NCBI RefSeq assembly: GCF_006716445.1
Contig: NZ_VFPA01000007.1
Coordinates: forward strand, 285,320 to 349,319
Direction of reading: 5' to 3'
DNA: 64,000 nucleotides
Source of the DNA: Pseudonocardia kunmingensis
Lineage (GTDB): Bacteria; Actinomycetota; Actinomycetes; Mycobacteriales; Pseudonocardiaceae
Both the position numbers and the translations under genes were made by a program. Below the pieces are notes generated by a model. It made no database searches and was not told where the DNA came from. It was given only the letters and a program-made list of their open reading frames with translations. Positions 1-6,932 of the stretch are shown one piece after another (position 1 is the stretch's first letter; every line of letters starts with the position of its first letter).

Positions 1-665
1 TCCTCGGCGCCGACTTCGTCATCACGGTCCGGCACGGCGACCACTCGTCGCTGCGGGAGGTGCGCCGCACCCTGGAGTCCGACCCCGAGCAGCTCGCCCT
101 CGGTCCCGCCGCGGTGCTGCACGCGATCGCCGACCACGTCGTCGACAGCTACCTCGACGTCACCACGGCCATCGAGGACGACATCGAGGACATGGAGACC
201 CAGGTCTTCGCGCCGCGGTCGAGCGTCGACTCCGAGCAGATCTACGTGATGAAGCGCGAGGTGCTGGAGCTGCGCCGCGCCGTCGTCCCGCTGGGGGCGC
301 CGGTGCGCAAGCTCACCGAGGGCTACAGCTCGCTCGTGCCGCACGACGTCCGCTCGTACTTCCGCGACGTCGACGACCACCTCGTCACCGTCACCGAGCG
401 GATCGCCGGGTTCAACGAGCTGCTCACCACGCTGATCGACGCCGCACTGGCCAAGATCACGCTGCGGCAGAACAGTGACATGCGCAAGATCACCGCCTAT
501 GTCGCGATCATCTCGGTGCCCACGATGATCGCCGGGCTCTACGGGATGAACTTCGACGAGATGCCCGGGCTGCACTCGCCGCTCGGCTACCCGTTGACGC
601 TCATCGCGATCGTCGCGACGTGTCTCGCGCTGTTCCGGGTGTTCCGCCGCAACGAGTGGCTCTGA
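1..665 (+). CDS. corA: CorA-family Mg2+/Co2+ channel, C-terminal part (5' end outside window)
   Basis: C-terminal portion of a CorA divalent-metal channel of the cytoplasmic membrane. The frame is open from base 3 and already reads ITVRHGDHSSLREVRRT before the first possible start at 60, so the gene begins left of the window. After the long soluble stalk helix come the two C-terminal membrane helices, with the G-M-N signature (543-551) at the end of the first and a basic tail RVFRRNEWL. In M. tuberculosis corA lies beside sugC in the same relative orientation; here eight genes intervene. Function is assigned from the motif and fold; metal preference cannot be read. Confidence 0.93.
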   Translation, partial: LGADFVITVRHGDHSSLREVRRTLESDPEQLALGPAAVLHAIADHVVDSYLDVTTAIEDDIEDMETQVFAPRSSVDSEQIYVMKREVLELRRAVVPLGAPVRKLTEGYSSLVPHDVRSYFRDVDDHLVTVTERIAGFNELLTTLIDAALAKITLRQNSDMRKITAYVAIISVPTMIAGLYGMNFDEMPGLHSPLGYPLTLIAIVATCLALFRVFRRNEWL

Positions 666-668
666 CCC

Positions 669-756
669 CGCGAGTCCCCCATTCCGACAGCGCGAGTCTC
701 CCGTTCCGACAGCGCGAGTCTCCCGTTCCGACAGCGGGAGTCTCCCGTTCCGACAC
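669..756. repeat. Four tandem copies of a 22-bp unit
   Basis: Four head-to-tail 22-bp units at 669-690, 691-712, 713-734 and 735-756. The core is GCGAGTCTCCCGTTCCGACA. Units 2 and 3 are identical; units 1 and 4 differ by a few bases. The array fills the gap between the corA stop and the -10 box of the next gene. It has no start codon or ribosome site and does not look coding. Confidence 0.9.
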
Positions 757-791
757 GTCCGCGTCGGCGCGCGCGGCGGCCGGAGTGCTCT

Positions 792-797
792 TACCCT
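792..797 (+). promoter_or_regulatory. Leaderless -10 box TACCCT for the Rieske gene
   Basis: TACCCT is followed by exactly 7 bases and then the GTG at 805, the TANNNT-N6/7-RTG layout of actinobacterial leaderless mRNAs. There is no purine-rich ribosome site before the GTG. Confidence 0.6.
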
Positions 798-804
798 TTC
801 GCGG

Positions 805-1785
805 GTGAACGAACGCCGTCCGGTCAACCCGCTGCGGCTGCTGCACCGGCCGCGCTGGACCGAGCAGCAGCCGACGTGGGCCGACGCGAAGCCGGGTCTG
901 ATCCGAGCCGCGCTGCGGCGGGCCGAGCAACGGTCCACCGGCGGCTGGTACGTGCTCGCCGGCAGCCGCGAGGTCCGTCCGGGCCGCGCGTTCGGCCGTG
1001 TCGTGGCCGGTCAGGAGCTCGTGGCGTGGCGGGACGGCTCCGGCGGGCTGCACGTCGGCCCGGGCGCGTGCCCGCACCTGGGTGCCGCGCTGTGCGACGC
1101 CCCCGTCCACGACGGGCAGCTGGTCTGCCGCTGGCACGGGCTCGCGCTCGGTCCGGGCGGACGCCCCGGCTGGCGCACGCTGCCGGCGTACGACGACGGC
1201 GTGCTCGCGTGGGTCCGCCTCGATGACGCGGACGCCACGGCCGCCCCGGTGCTCGGGCCCCGGCCGCCCGCGGACCGCAGCCTCGCGGCCGTCGCCACCG
1301 TCATCGGCCGCTGCGAGCCCGAGGACGTCATCGCCAACCGGCTCGACCCGTGGCACGGCGCCTGGTTCCACCCCTACTCGTTCACGGCGCTGCGCGTGCT
1401 CAGCGCGCCGCCGATGGACTGCCCGCCCGCCGAGGACCGGTTCCTCGTCGAGGTGACGTTCACCGTCGGGTCCCGGTTCGGGGTGCCCGTGCGCGCCGAG
1501 TTCAGCTGCCCCGACGCCCGCACGATCACGATGGAGATCGTGGACGGCGAAGGCGCCGGCTCGGTCGTCGAGACCCATGCGACGCCCCTGCGGCCGGGCC
1601 AGGACGGCCTGCCCCGCACCGCCGTGATCGAGGCGGTGGTGGCGCACTCCGAGCGTCCGGGCTTCGCGCACGCGCAGCGCGTCGCCTCCGCCGTGCGGCC
1701 GCTCATGGGAGTGGCCGCACGGCGACTCTGGCGCGACGACATCGCCTACGCCGAGCGCCGCTACGCCCTGCGCGCCCGCTCCTGA
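805..1785 (+). CDS. Rieske [2Fe-2S] domain protein (DUF5914-like)
   Basis: Soluble 326-residue protein with a Rieske iron-sulfur domain. Cluster ligands are visible as C89-P-H91 and C108-R-W-H111. The C-terminal two-thirds (from about residue 150) resembles the substrate-side domain of DUF5914-type proteins rather than a canonical ring-hydroxylating oxygenase, and I see no clear mononuclear-iron triad. GTG start fixed by a leaderless -10 box. Its convergent neighbour, a broken EamA gene, overlaps its last 25 bases. A SAM methyltransferase lies close by; similar pairs may occur near carotenoid genes in actinobacteria, but that is recollection. Substrate unknown. Confidence 0.8.
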   Translation: MNERRPVNPLRLLHRPRWTEQQPTWADAKPGLIRAALRRAEQRSTGGWYVLAGSREVRPGRAFGRVVAGQELVAWRDGSGGLHVGPGACPHLGAALCDAPVHDGQLVCRWHGLALGPGGRPGWRTLPAYDDGVLAWVRLDDADATAAPVLGPRPPADRSLAAVATVIGRCEPEDVIANRLDPWHGAWFHPYSFTALRVLSAPPMDCPPAEDRFLVEVTFTVGSRFGVPVRAEFSCPDARTITMEIVDGEGAGSVVETHATPLRPGQDGLPRTAVIEAVVAHSERPGFAHAQRVASAVRPLMGVAARRLWRDDIAYAERRYALRARS

Positions 1786-2670
1786 CCCCGCTCACCGCGT
1801 GCCGTCAGCACGAGCGCGACCCCGAGGAGCAGCCCGCCTGCGGTTCCGGAGGGCCCCAGCCGCTCCCCGAGCAGGACGGCGGCGAGCACGGCCGCGGTCA
1901 GCGGCTCGAGCAACGCCATCAGCACGCCCACCCCGGCCGGGGCGCTGCGCAGGCCGCGGAAGTAGCAGCTGTACGCCACTGCCGTCGGCACGAGGGCGAA
2001 CGCGAGCAGCAGCCCCACCGAGGCCGGTGCCGGGGCGAACCCCACTCCGGACGTGCCCGCCGCCAGCGGCAGCAGGAGCGCTCCGCCGAGGGTGAACGCC
2101 GCGCCGGTGGTCGTCAGGGCGTCCAGCCCGGGGACGGGACGCGCGCCGAGCAGCGACATCGCTGTGAAGCCTGCGGCGGCGACCAGCGCGCACACCGTGC
2201 CGGTGATGGCCGCGCCGGTCGCCGGCCCGCCGTCCGCCGGAAACCCCGACGAGCAGCGCGAGGCCCAGCAGCGCCAGCCCGACGGCCAGCAGCCGGCGCC
2301 GGTCGACGCCGCGCGGGCGCGCGAGCAGCACGAGCACCGGTGAGGAGCCGATCGTCACGAGCGTCGCCACGCTCACCGAGGTCAGCGACACCGCGGTGAA
2401 GTAGGCGACCTGGAAGAGGGCCGCCAGCACGCCGGTCGCGGCGATGCGCGCCCACGCGGCCCGGCTCCGCGGCAGGGCGGAGCCCCTGACCAGCAGGAAC
2501 CCGAGGATCAGCAGGCCGCCGACGGCGAGCCGGTAGGTGGCGACGGCGAGCGAGGACAGGCCGGCGGCGTCGCCGAAGAGGCGGCCGAGCAGGCCACCGC
2601 TCCCCCAGAGGACACCGGCGAGGACGAGGAAGGACACCCCGGAGGAGGGGGTGGTGCGAACGATGGACAC
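1761..2670 (-). pseudogene. EamA/DMT-family exporter interrupted by a frameshift
   Basis: Drug/metabolite-transporter (EamA) permease of about 300 residues split over two frames. The first half starts at GTG 2670 and gives five helices up to LLALLVGVSG; the second half continues in another frame as DGGPATGAAITGTVCALVAAAG and on to the stop at 1761. The switch needs one surplus base removed within about 2233-2241, a G/C-rich stretch. Both halves look otherwise intact, so this is either a recent mutation or an assembly error. The gene sits behind a possible leader-peptide attenuator (2712-2807). Family role: export of amino acids or other small metabolites. Confidence 0.85.
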
Positions 2671-2711
2671 GGGTGAACGCGCTCCTGCGACGAGGGGAAG
2701 GGGGTCGCGGA

Positions 2712-2766
2712 AGCGGGGCCGGTCACGGCCGGATTAGTGCGTCGACGGCCCCGCTAGGAGCGGGGC
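2712..2766 (-). promoter_or_regulatory. Candidate attenuator: three segments forming mutually exclusive hairpins
   Basis: On the minus strand, segment 1 (2766-2760, GCCCCGC) pairs with segment 2 (2754-2748, GCGGGGC) around a 5-base loop containing the end of a leader ORF. Segment 2 extended (2755-2747, AGCGGGGCC) is also a perfect 9-bp complement of segment 3 (2720-2712, GGCCCCGCT). Because 1:2 and 2:3 cannot coexist, ribosome position on the leader ORF could choose the fold. The ligand or stalling signal is not identified. Confidence 0.5.
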
Positions 2767-2795
2767 GGCGGGGTGATCGGGAACATCCGGTGCAC
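2754..2795 (-). CDS. 13-codon putative leader peptide upstream of the EamA gene
   Basis: GTG at 2795 opens a 13-residue ORF, VHRMFPITPPPRS, ending in TAG at 2756-2754. It sits 6 bases after a TAGGGT -10 box (2807-2802), so it would be translated from a leaderless mRNA. The peptide has a PPP run just before the end, and its stop lies inside a hairpin of the attenuator-like structure. I infer a regulatory peptide; there is no homology evidence. Confidence 0.45.
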   Translation of the reverse strand: MHRMFPITPPPRS

Positions 2796-2825
2796 GAGGC
2801 CACCCTACGCCGGCACCCATCCCGA

Positions 2826-2872
2826 ACGAACGGCACATTCGTCGCCACCTAGCCGACGAAAGTGCCGTTCGT
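2826..2872. terminator. 19-bp inverted repeat, intergenic palindrome family A (copy 1)
   Basis: Arms 2826-2844 and 2854-2872 match over 19 bases with one mismatch around a 9-base loop; arm ends read ACGAACGGCAC. A second copy with nearly the same arms lies at 55355-55401. This copy ends on the last base of the methyltransferase stop codon and is placed to terminate that gene. Confidence 0.75.
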
Positions 2873-3699
2873 CACGCGGGACCGGGTTCCGGTGGGGGAC
2901 CCTTTGTCATGTTGATGCCCTCTGCCGGGGTGTTCGCCTCCGGGTCGATCGCGGGCGTCGGGTCGGCGGGGCGCCTGCCCAGGAATGTGTGCACGATGTG
3001 CTGCTGCCAGCCGGGCACGGTCTGCACGCGCAGGTCCTCGAACCCGGCGGCGGCCAGGCGCTCGGTGAGCGCCGTGACGCCGTCGAAGCGCAGCGCGCTG
3101 CGCCACAGGTAGCGGTAGAGGTCACCCGAGCCGGCGCGCAGGCGTCCCATCGGGATGATCACGCCCCAGCAGACGGCCGTCCAGACGATGCGGCTGCGCA
3201 GCGAGTCGCGCACCGAGTACTCGTGGATCGCGATGGGCGCCCCGGGGCGCAGCAGGCGGTGGAACTGGCGCAACGCGGCGTCCTTGTGCACGAGGTTGCG
3301 CAGCAGGTATGCGGCCAGTATCCCGTCGAAGGGACCGACGATGCCGCTCATCGCCAGGTTCTCGGCGTTGCCGTGCACGAACCGGACGCCCCGCGGCCAG
3401 GTCTTGCGCTGCGCCTGCCCGATCATCTCGGTGGACGCGTCGACGGCGATGATCTGCGCTTCGGGGGCGGCGTCGAGCAGCGCGGCGGTGGACGCCCCGG
3501 TGCCGCACCCGACGTCCAGCAGGCGCAGGCCTGCGCCGCGGTCGGGCAGCCCCATCCGCTTCGCCGACAACCGCAGGTGCTCGTGGTAACCCGGGTTGGA
3601 CCCGACGAGCTTGTCGTAGCTACGGGCGTGCGCGTCGAACGAGCGTGCCACCCCGCCACGCTCGATCGGTCCGGGTTTCGACGGAGTCACACACCGCAT
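2872..3699 (-). CDS. Class I SAM-dependent methyltransferase
   Basis: 275-residue methyltransferase with the Rossmann-like SAM fold. Motif I is LLDVGCGTG at residues 60-68, followed by the acidic ribose-binding segment IIAVDAS and the later LLRPGAPIAIHEYS strand. Overall it resembles UbiE/type-11 enzymes acting on lipophilic small molecules. The C-terminal tail (about 35 residues) is proline-rich and probably disordered. It is transcribed alone, divergent from the metallophosphoesterase gene. Substrate not determinable; a role with the nearby Rieske protein is possible but only inferred. Confidence 0.85.
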   Translation of the reverse strand: MRCVTPSKPGPIERGGVARSFDAHARSYDKLVGSNPGYHEHLRLSAKRMGLPDRGAGLRLLDVGCGTGASTAALLDAAPEAQIIAVDASTEMIGQAQRKTWPRGVRFVHGNAENLAMSGIVGPFDGILAAYLLRNLVHKDAALRQFHRLLRPGAPIAIHEYSVRDSLRSRIVWTAVCWGVIIPMGRLRAGSGDLYRYLWRSALRFDGVTALTERLAAAGFEDLRVQTVPGWQQHIVHTFLGRRPADPTPAIDPEANTPAEGINMTKGPPPEPGPA

Positions 3700-3733
3700 C
3701 CTGACGCATCCGCGGCCTCCCGTCGCGTGCCCG

Positions 3734-3739
3734 TACGCT
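3734..3739 (+). promoter_or_regulatory. Leaderless -10 box TACGCT for the phosphoesterase gene
   Basis: TACGCT, 7 bases, then the GTG start at 3747, with no ribosome-binding sequence between. Confidence 0.6.
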
Positions 3740-3746
3740 GAACCGG

Positions 3747-4394
3747 GTGGTCCGGGCGTTGGCGGTGAGCGACGAGGTGTCGGCAGGCCTGCCCGCGGGC
3801 GGCGCCCGCCGGTGGGGTGTCGACCTCGTCATCGGCGCGGGTGACCTCCCGTTCGACTACCTGGCGGAGATCTCCGACAGCGTCGACCGACCGGGTGTCC
3901 TCGTCCCCGGCAACCACGATCCCGACATCTCCGGCTACTCCCAGCGCTCCGGGCTGTGGCTGCGCGCGGGCATGCCCGCGTCCTGGCCCGGCCCGGCCGG
4001 TTTCACCGACGCCGACGGACGCGTCGTGGACGTGGCCGGGCTGCGGTTCGCCGGGCTCGGCGGGTGCGTGCGCTACCGGCCCGGCCCGAACCAGTGGACG
4101 CAGGCGCAGCAGGCGCGGCGGGCCCGGCGGCTGGTGCGCGCGGCGCGGCGCCGTACCCGGGCCGACGGCAGGCCCGTCGACGTCCTGCTCACCCACGCCC
4201 CACCACGGCACTGCGGGGATCGCGCCGACCCGCCGCACCACGGCTTCGAGTGCCTGCACGACGTGGTCGCCGCGCTGCGCCCGCGGCTGCTGGTGCACGG
4301 CCACATCCATCCCCACGGCGAGGCGGTTCCGGACCGGATGATCGGGAACACCCGGGTCGTGAACGTCGTGGGCCGGCGCGTCCTGGAGCTCTAG
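3747..4394 (+). CDS. Metallophosphoesterase (calcineurin-like)
   Basis: 215-residue calcineurin-like phosphoesterase. The metal-binding blocks appear in order: an N-terminal SDE (the usual D-x-H block is degenerate), GAGDLP (residues 30-35), GNHD (55-58), THAPP (about 150) and GHIH (185-188). The weak first block is unusual and may alter the dimetal site. Start chosen from the leaderless -10 box. Its TAG stop shares a base with the GTG of the next gene, so it is probably co-translated with the ParB-like protein. Substrate (nucleic acid, nucleotide or protein phosphate) unknown. Confidence 0.85.
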   Translation: MVRALAVSDEVSAGLPAGGARRWGVDLVIGAGDLPFDYLAEISDSVDRPGVLVPGNHDPDISGYSQRSGLWLRAGMPASWPGPAGFTDADGRVVDVAGLRFAGLGGCVRYRPGPNQWTQAQQARRARRLVRAARRRTRADGRPVDVLLTHAPPRHCGDRADPPHHGFECLHDVVAALRPRLLVHGHIHPHGEAVPDRMIGNTRVVNVVGRRVLEL

Positions 4395-5236
4395 TGGCGG
4401 ACACGGGGTTCCCCGCCGCCGACGCGGAGCACGACTTCCTGCGGATCCGGCGCAAGCAGGTGCTCTCGCGGCTGGCGGGCTGGCTGCGTCGCGAACCGGA
4501 CGACGTCTCCGAGGTGCTGCCGTTCGACGAGGTCGTGGCCGCTCTGGGCCAGACCGGCGAGCGGCGGCGGGGGCTGCAGGTGATCCCGCTGGACTCGATC
4601 GTGGGCAGCGTCGACCGCACCCGCGACTTCGACCGCTGGTTCCGCCCCCGCTCGGGCCGCAGCCGGGAGCGGTGGGAGCGGCTGGCCCGGGCGCAGCGCC
4701 GAGGCGAGGCCATCCCGCCGATCGACGTCTACCGGGTGGGCGACCTGCACTTCGTCCGCGACGGCCACCACCGCGTCTCCGTGGCGCACGCGCTCGGGTT
4801 CCGCTCGATCGACGCCTACGTCACCGAGGTCACCACGAAGATCGACGCCACCGGCATCGCGCGCCGCGGCGACCTCATCACCAAGGACCTGCGGCGGGTG
4901 TTCCTCGACCGGGTGCCGTTGCCCGGCCCGGCGCTGGCGACGATCCTCGTCACCCGCGCCTGGTCCTACGCCGTGCTCAGCGAGGTCGTCGAGGCGTGGG
5001 GGTTCCGGCTCATGCAGCAGGAGGGGCGCTTCCTCGACCGCCCGACGGTGGCGCGCCGCTGGTACGCCGAGGAGTTCCGGCCGGTCGTGCGGATGCTCGC
5101 GCAGGCCGACCTCATCGGCGACCGCACCGAGGCCGAGGCCTACCTGCACCTCGCCGGGCAGCGCTACCGCCTGATGCGCACCCACCGCTGGGACGACGAG
5201 GTGATCGACCGCCTGCGCAGCGATCCCGGTCAGTGA
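4394..5236 (+). CDS. ParB/sulfiredoxin-fold domain protein
   Basis: 280-residue protein with a ParB-like N-terminal nuclease/CTPase-type domain. The block PPIDVYRVGDLHFVRDGHHRVSVAHALG corresponds to the conserved ParB box II/III region. It lacks an obvious helix-turn-helix and the rest of a chromosomal ParB, so it is not the segregation protein. The GTG start overlaps the upstream TAG by one base (TAGTG), the main reason for choosing it over upstream codons in the same frame. Its last seven bases overlap the convergent SRPBCC gene. Pairing with a phosphoesterase suggests nucleic-acid or nucleotide processing, which is inference. Confidence 0.8.
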   Translation: MADTGFPAADAEHDFLRIRRKQVLSRLAGWLRREPDDVSEVLPFDEVVAALGQTGERRRGLQVIPLDSIVGSVDRTRDFDRWFRPRSGRSRERWERLARAQRRGEAIPPIDVYRVGDLHFVRDGHHRVSVAHALGFRSIDAYVTEVTTKIDATGIARRGDLITKDLRRVFLDRVPLPGPALATILVTRAWSYAVLSEVVEAWGFRLMQQEGRFLDRPTVARRWYAEEFRPVVRMLAQADLIGDRTEAEAYLHLAGQRYRLMRTHRWDDEVIDRLRSDPGQ

Positions 5237-5637
5237 TCACCGGGCACGGGGAACACCCGGCGCATCGCCGCGGCCCCCTCCTCGACCAGTGCGTTCACGG
5301 CGGGCGCCACCTCGTCGGGCAGCAGGTCGGTGACCCAGACCAGCCGGCATCCCGCCTCGGCGGGGAGCACCTGCATCGACGCCTGGTGGTGGGCGAACGG
5401 GAACGGGCTCTCCGCGACCGCGTAGACGAGGCGCCGCTCCTCGGGCTCGACGGCCACCAACGTCTCGCGGACGACCGGTCCGGCGGCGAACGTCACCACG
5501 CGCCCCCCTGGACCCGGGCGGGAGTCGACGAGGACGCCGGGGCAGAGCCGCTGGTGCACGGCGGTGAAGTCGCGCAGGGCCTCCCATACGTCGGCGGCGT
5601 CCGCTCCGAGCACGACGTCCTTGCGCACGGTCGCCAC
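5230..5637 (-). CDS. SRPBCC (START/Bet v1-like) family protein
   Basis: 135-residue single-domain protein of the SRPBCC/polyketide-cyclase superfamily: VRKDVVLGADAADVWEALRDFTAVHQ opening strand and helix, central hydrophobic sheet, long C-terminal helix PAVNALVEEGAAAMRRVF. These bind lipids or other hydrophobic ligands; the ligand is unknown. GTG start at 5637, one base after the stop of the VOC gene, so the two form an operon. The frame is open further upstream but that part overlaps VOC in a different frame and is non-native. Confidence 0.75.
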   Translation of the reverse strand: MATVRKDVVLGADAADVWEALRDFTAVHQRLCPGVLVDSRPGPGGRVVTFAAGPVVRETLVAVEPEERRLVYAVAESPFPFAHHQASMQVLPAEAGCRLVWVTDLLPDEVAPAVNALVEEGAAAMRRVFPVPGDH

Positions 5638-5638
5638 G

Positions 5639-6010
5639 TCAGACCTCCGCCGCGATGCAGCAGGGGTGGCCCTCCGGGTCCAACAGCACGATCCACTCGC
5701 CGCCACCCGGCTGGAAATCCGGCACCCGGGCACCGAGCTCGACGAGCCGTGCGCGGGCAGCGTCGAGGTCCGGCACCGCGACGTCGAGGTGCAGTCGTCG
5801 TCCCCCGTGCGGCCACGCGGGTGGGCCCCCGTCGGCCACGACCTGGAACGCGAGTGCCACCCCGTCGGCGGCGAGGGCCACGTAATCGTCACCGCTCTCG
5901 GTGATCTCACCGCCGAGAACGCTGCGGTAGAACTCGGCCAGGGCGGCCGGCCGTTCGCTGTCGAGCACGACCGCCTGGACGCGGCCTGGGGATGTGTGGT
6001 TCGTCGTCAT
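5639..6010 (-). CDS. VOC family (glyoxalase-like) protein
   Basis: 123-residue vicinal-oxygen-chelate protein with two beta-alpha-beta-beta-beta modules: VQAVVLDSERPAALAEFYRSVLGG at the N-terminus and LHLDVAVPDLDAARARLVELGA in the second. Candidate metal ligands are the H of RRLHLDV and a late D/E in LLDPEGHPCC. Members include resistance proteins, lyases and dioxygenases; this one is unassigned. ATG at 6010 avoids an upstream extension that runs antisense to the AraC gene. First gene of a two-gene operon divergent from that regulator. Confidence 0.78.
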   Translation of the reverse strand: MTTNHTSPGRVQAVVLDSERPAALAEFYRSVLGGEITESGDDYVALAADGVALAFQVVADGGPPAWPHGGRRLHLDVAVPDLDAARARLVELGARVPDFQPGGGEWIVLLDPEGHPCCIAAEV

Positions 6011-6085
6011 GGCGCCTACGCTGCCCGCCGCGGCCGCGCCGGTCTTGATGATCCTTGCGCCCCGGGAACCGTCGGTGTGCCGCCG

Positions 6086-6091
6086 TAGCCT
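6086..6091 (+). promoter_or_regulatory. Leaderless -10 box TAGCCT for the AraC gene
   Basis: TAGCCT, 7 bases, ATG at 6099. It decides the start among several in-frame candidates; those from 5994 on would overlap the divergent VOC gene. Confidence 0.6.
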
Positions 6092-6098
6092 GCGGCGC

Positions 6099-6932
6099 AT
6101 GCTCTCCGCGGTCACGCTCGCCGATGGTGGCTCCTTCACGCTCACCGCCGTGGCGTGCGCCCAGGAGCACCGCGATTGGTCCGAGGTCGAGGTCCAGCAG
6201 GACGTCCGGCTGGTCCTGGTCCGGCGGGGGCGGTTCCGGCGGCAGGCCGACGGGCTACTCACCGATGTCGACCCCACCGTGGCCTACCTCGGCTCACCCG
6301 GCGAGGAGGAGAGGTTCGCCCATCCCACAGGGGGCGACCGGTGCACCTCGATCAGCATCGTGCCGACCCTCTGGCGCACGCTCGCCGGCGAGCAGGCCGC
6401 ACCCGTGCAGGCAGGGGTGTACGTCGACGCCCGGCTGGAGCTGGCTCACCGGCGCCTCCTCGCTGCGGCGCGAACCGGCGACACCGCTTTCGAAGTGGCC
6501 GAGGAGTTGCTCGGCATGATCGCTTCGACGGTCGCCCGGGTCGTCGACCGGACCACGCCCGCCGCCGGGGCGGCTCGCGCCGGGCGCGCGGCGCTCGTTG
6601 CACGGGCCCGGGAGGCGATCGTCGCCGGGCACCCCGCAGCCGAGGGACTGCTCCCCCTCGCCGCGCTGCTCGGCGTGTCGCCATACCGGCTGAGCAGGGC
6701 GTTCACGGCCGATCTCGGGGTATCGCTCACCTGGTACCGCAATCGGGTGCGCGTGGGGCAGGCGCTCGGGCGTCTGGCGGACGGCGAGGACAGCCTGGCC
6801 GTGCTCGCCGCCGACCTCGGCTTCGCCGACCAGGCCCACTTCACCCGCACGATCCGCGCCCATCTGGGACACACGCCCACAGCCGTGCGCCGGCTGCTGC
6901 ATGCGCGGCAGCCGGCGCAGGCTCGCGGCTAG
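6099..6932 (+). CDS. AraC-family transcriptional regulator
   Basis: 277-residue AraC/XylS regulator. The N-terminal half (to about 160) is a cupin-like sensing domain of low similarity. The C-terminal 100 residues carry the double helix-turn-helix, LPLAALLGVSPYRLSRAFTADLG for the first and SLAVLAADLGFADQAHFTRTIRAHLGHTP for the second, with the conserved D-x-x-H-F-T-R core. It is divergent from the VOC-SRPBCC pair, which it probably regulates. Its end overlaps the sugC stop by four bases. Inducer unknown. Confidence 0.85.
   Translation: MLSAVTLADGGSFTLTAVACAQEHRDWSEVEVQQDVRLVLVRRGRFRRQADGLLTDVDPTVAYLGSPGEEERFAHPTGGDRCTSISIVPTLWRTLAGEQAAPVQAGVYVDARLELAHRRLLAAARTGDTAFEVAEELLGMIASTVARVVDRTTPAAGAARAGRAALVARAREAIVAGHPAAEGLLPLAALLGVSPYRLSRAFTADLGVSLTWYRNRVRVGQALGRLADGEDSLAVLAADLGFADQAHFTRTIRAHLGHTPTAVRRLLHARQPAQARG

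Noticed and set aside
4394..5236. Chromosome-partitioning ParB
   Set aside because: No parA, no parS-like repeats, no helix-turn-helix; only the N-terminal ParB-like domain is seen.
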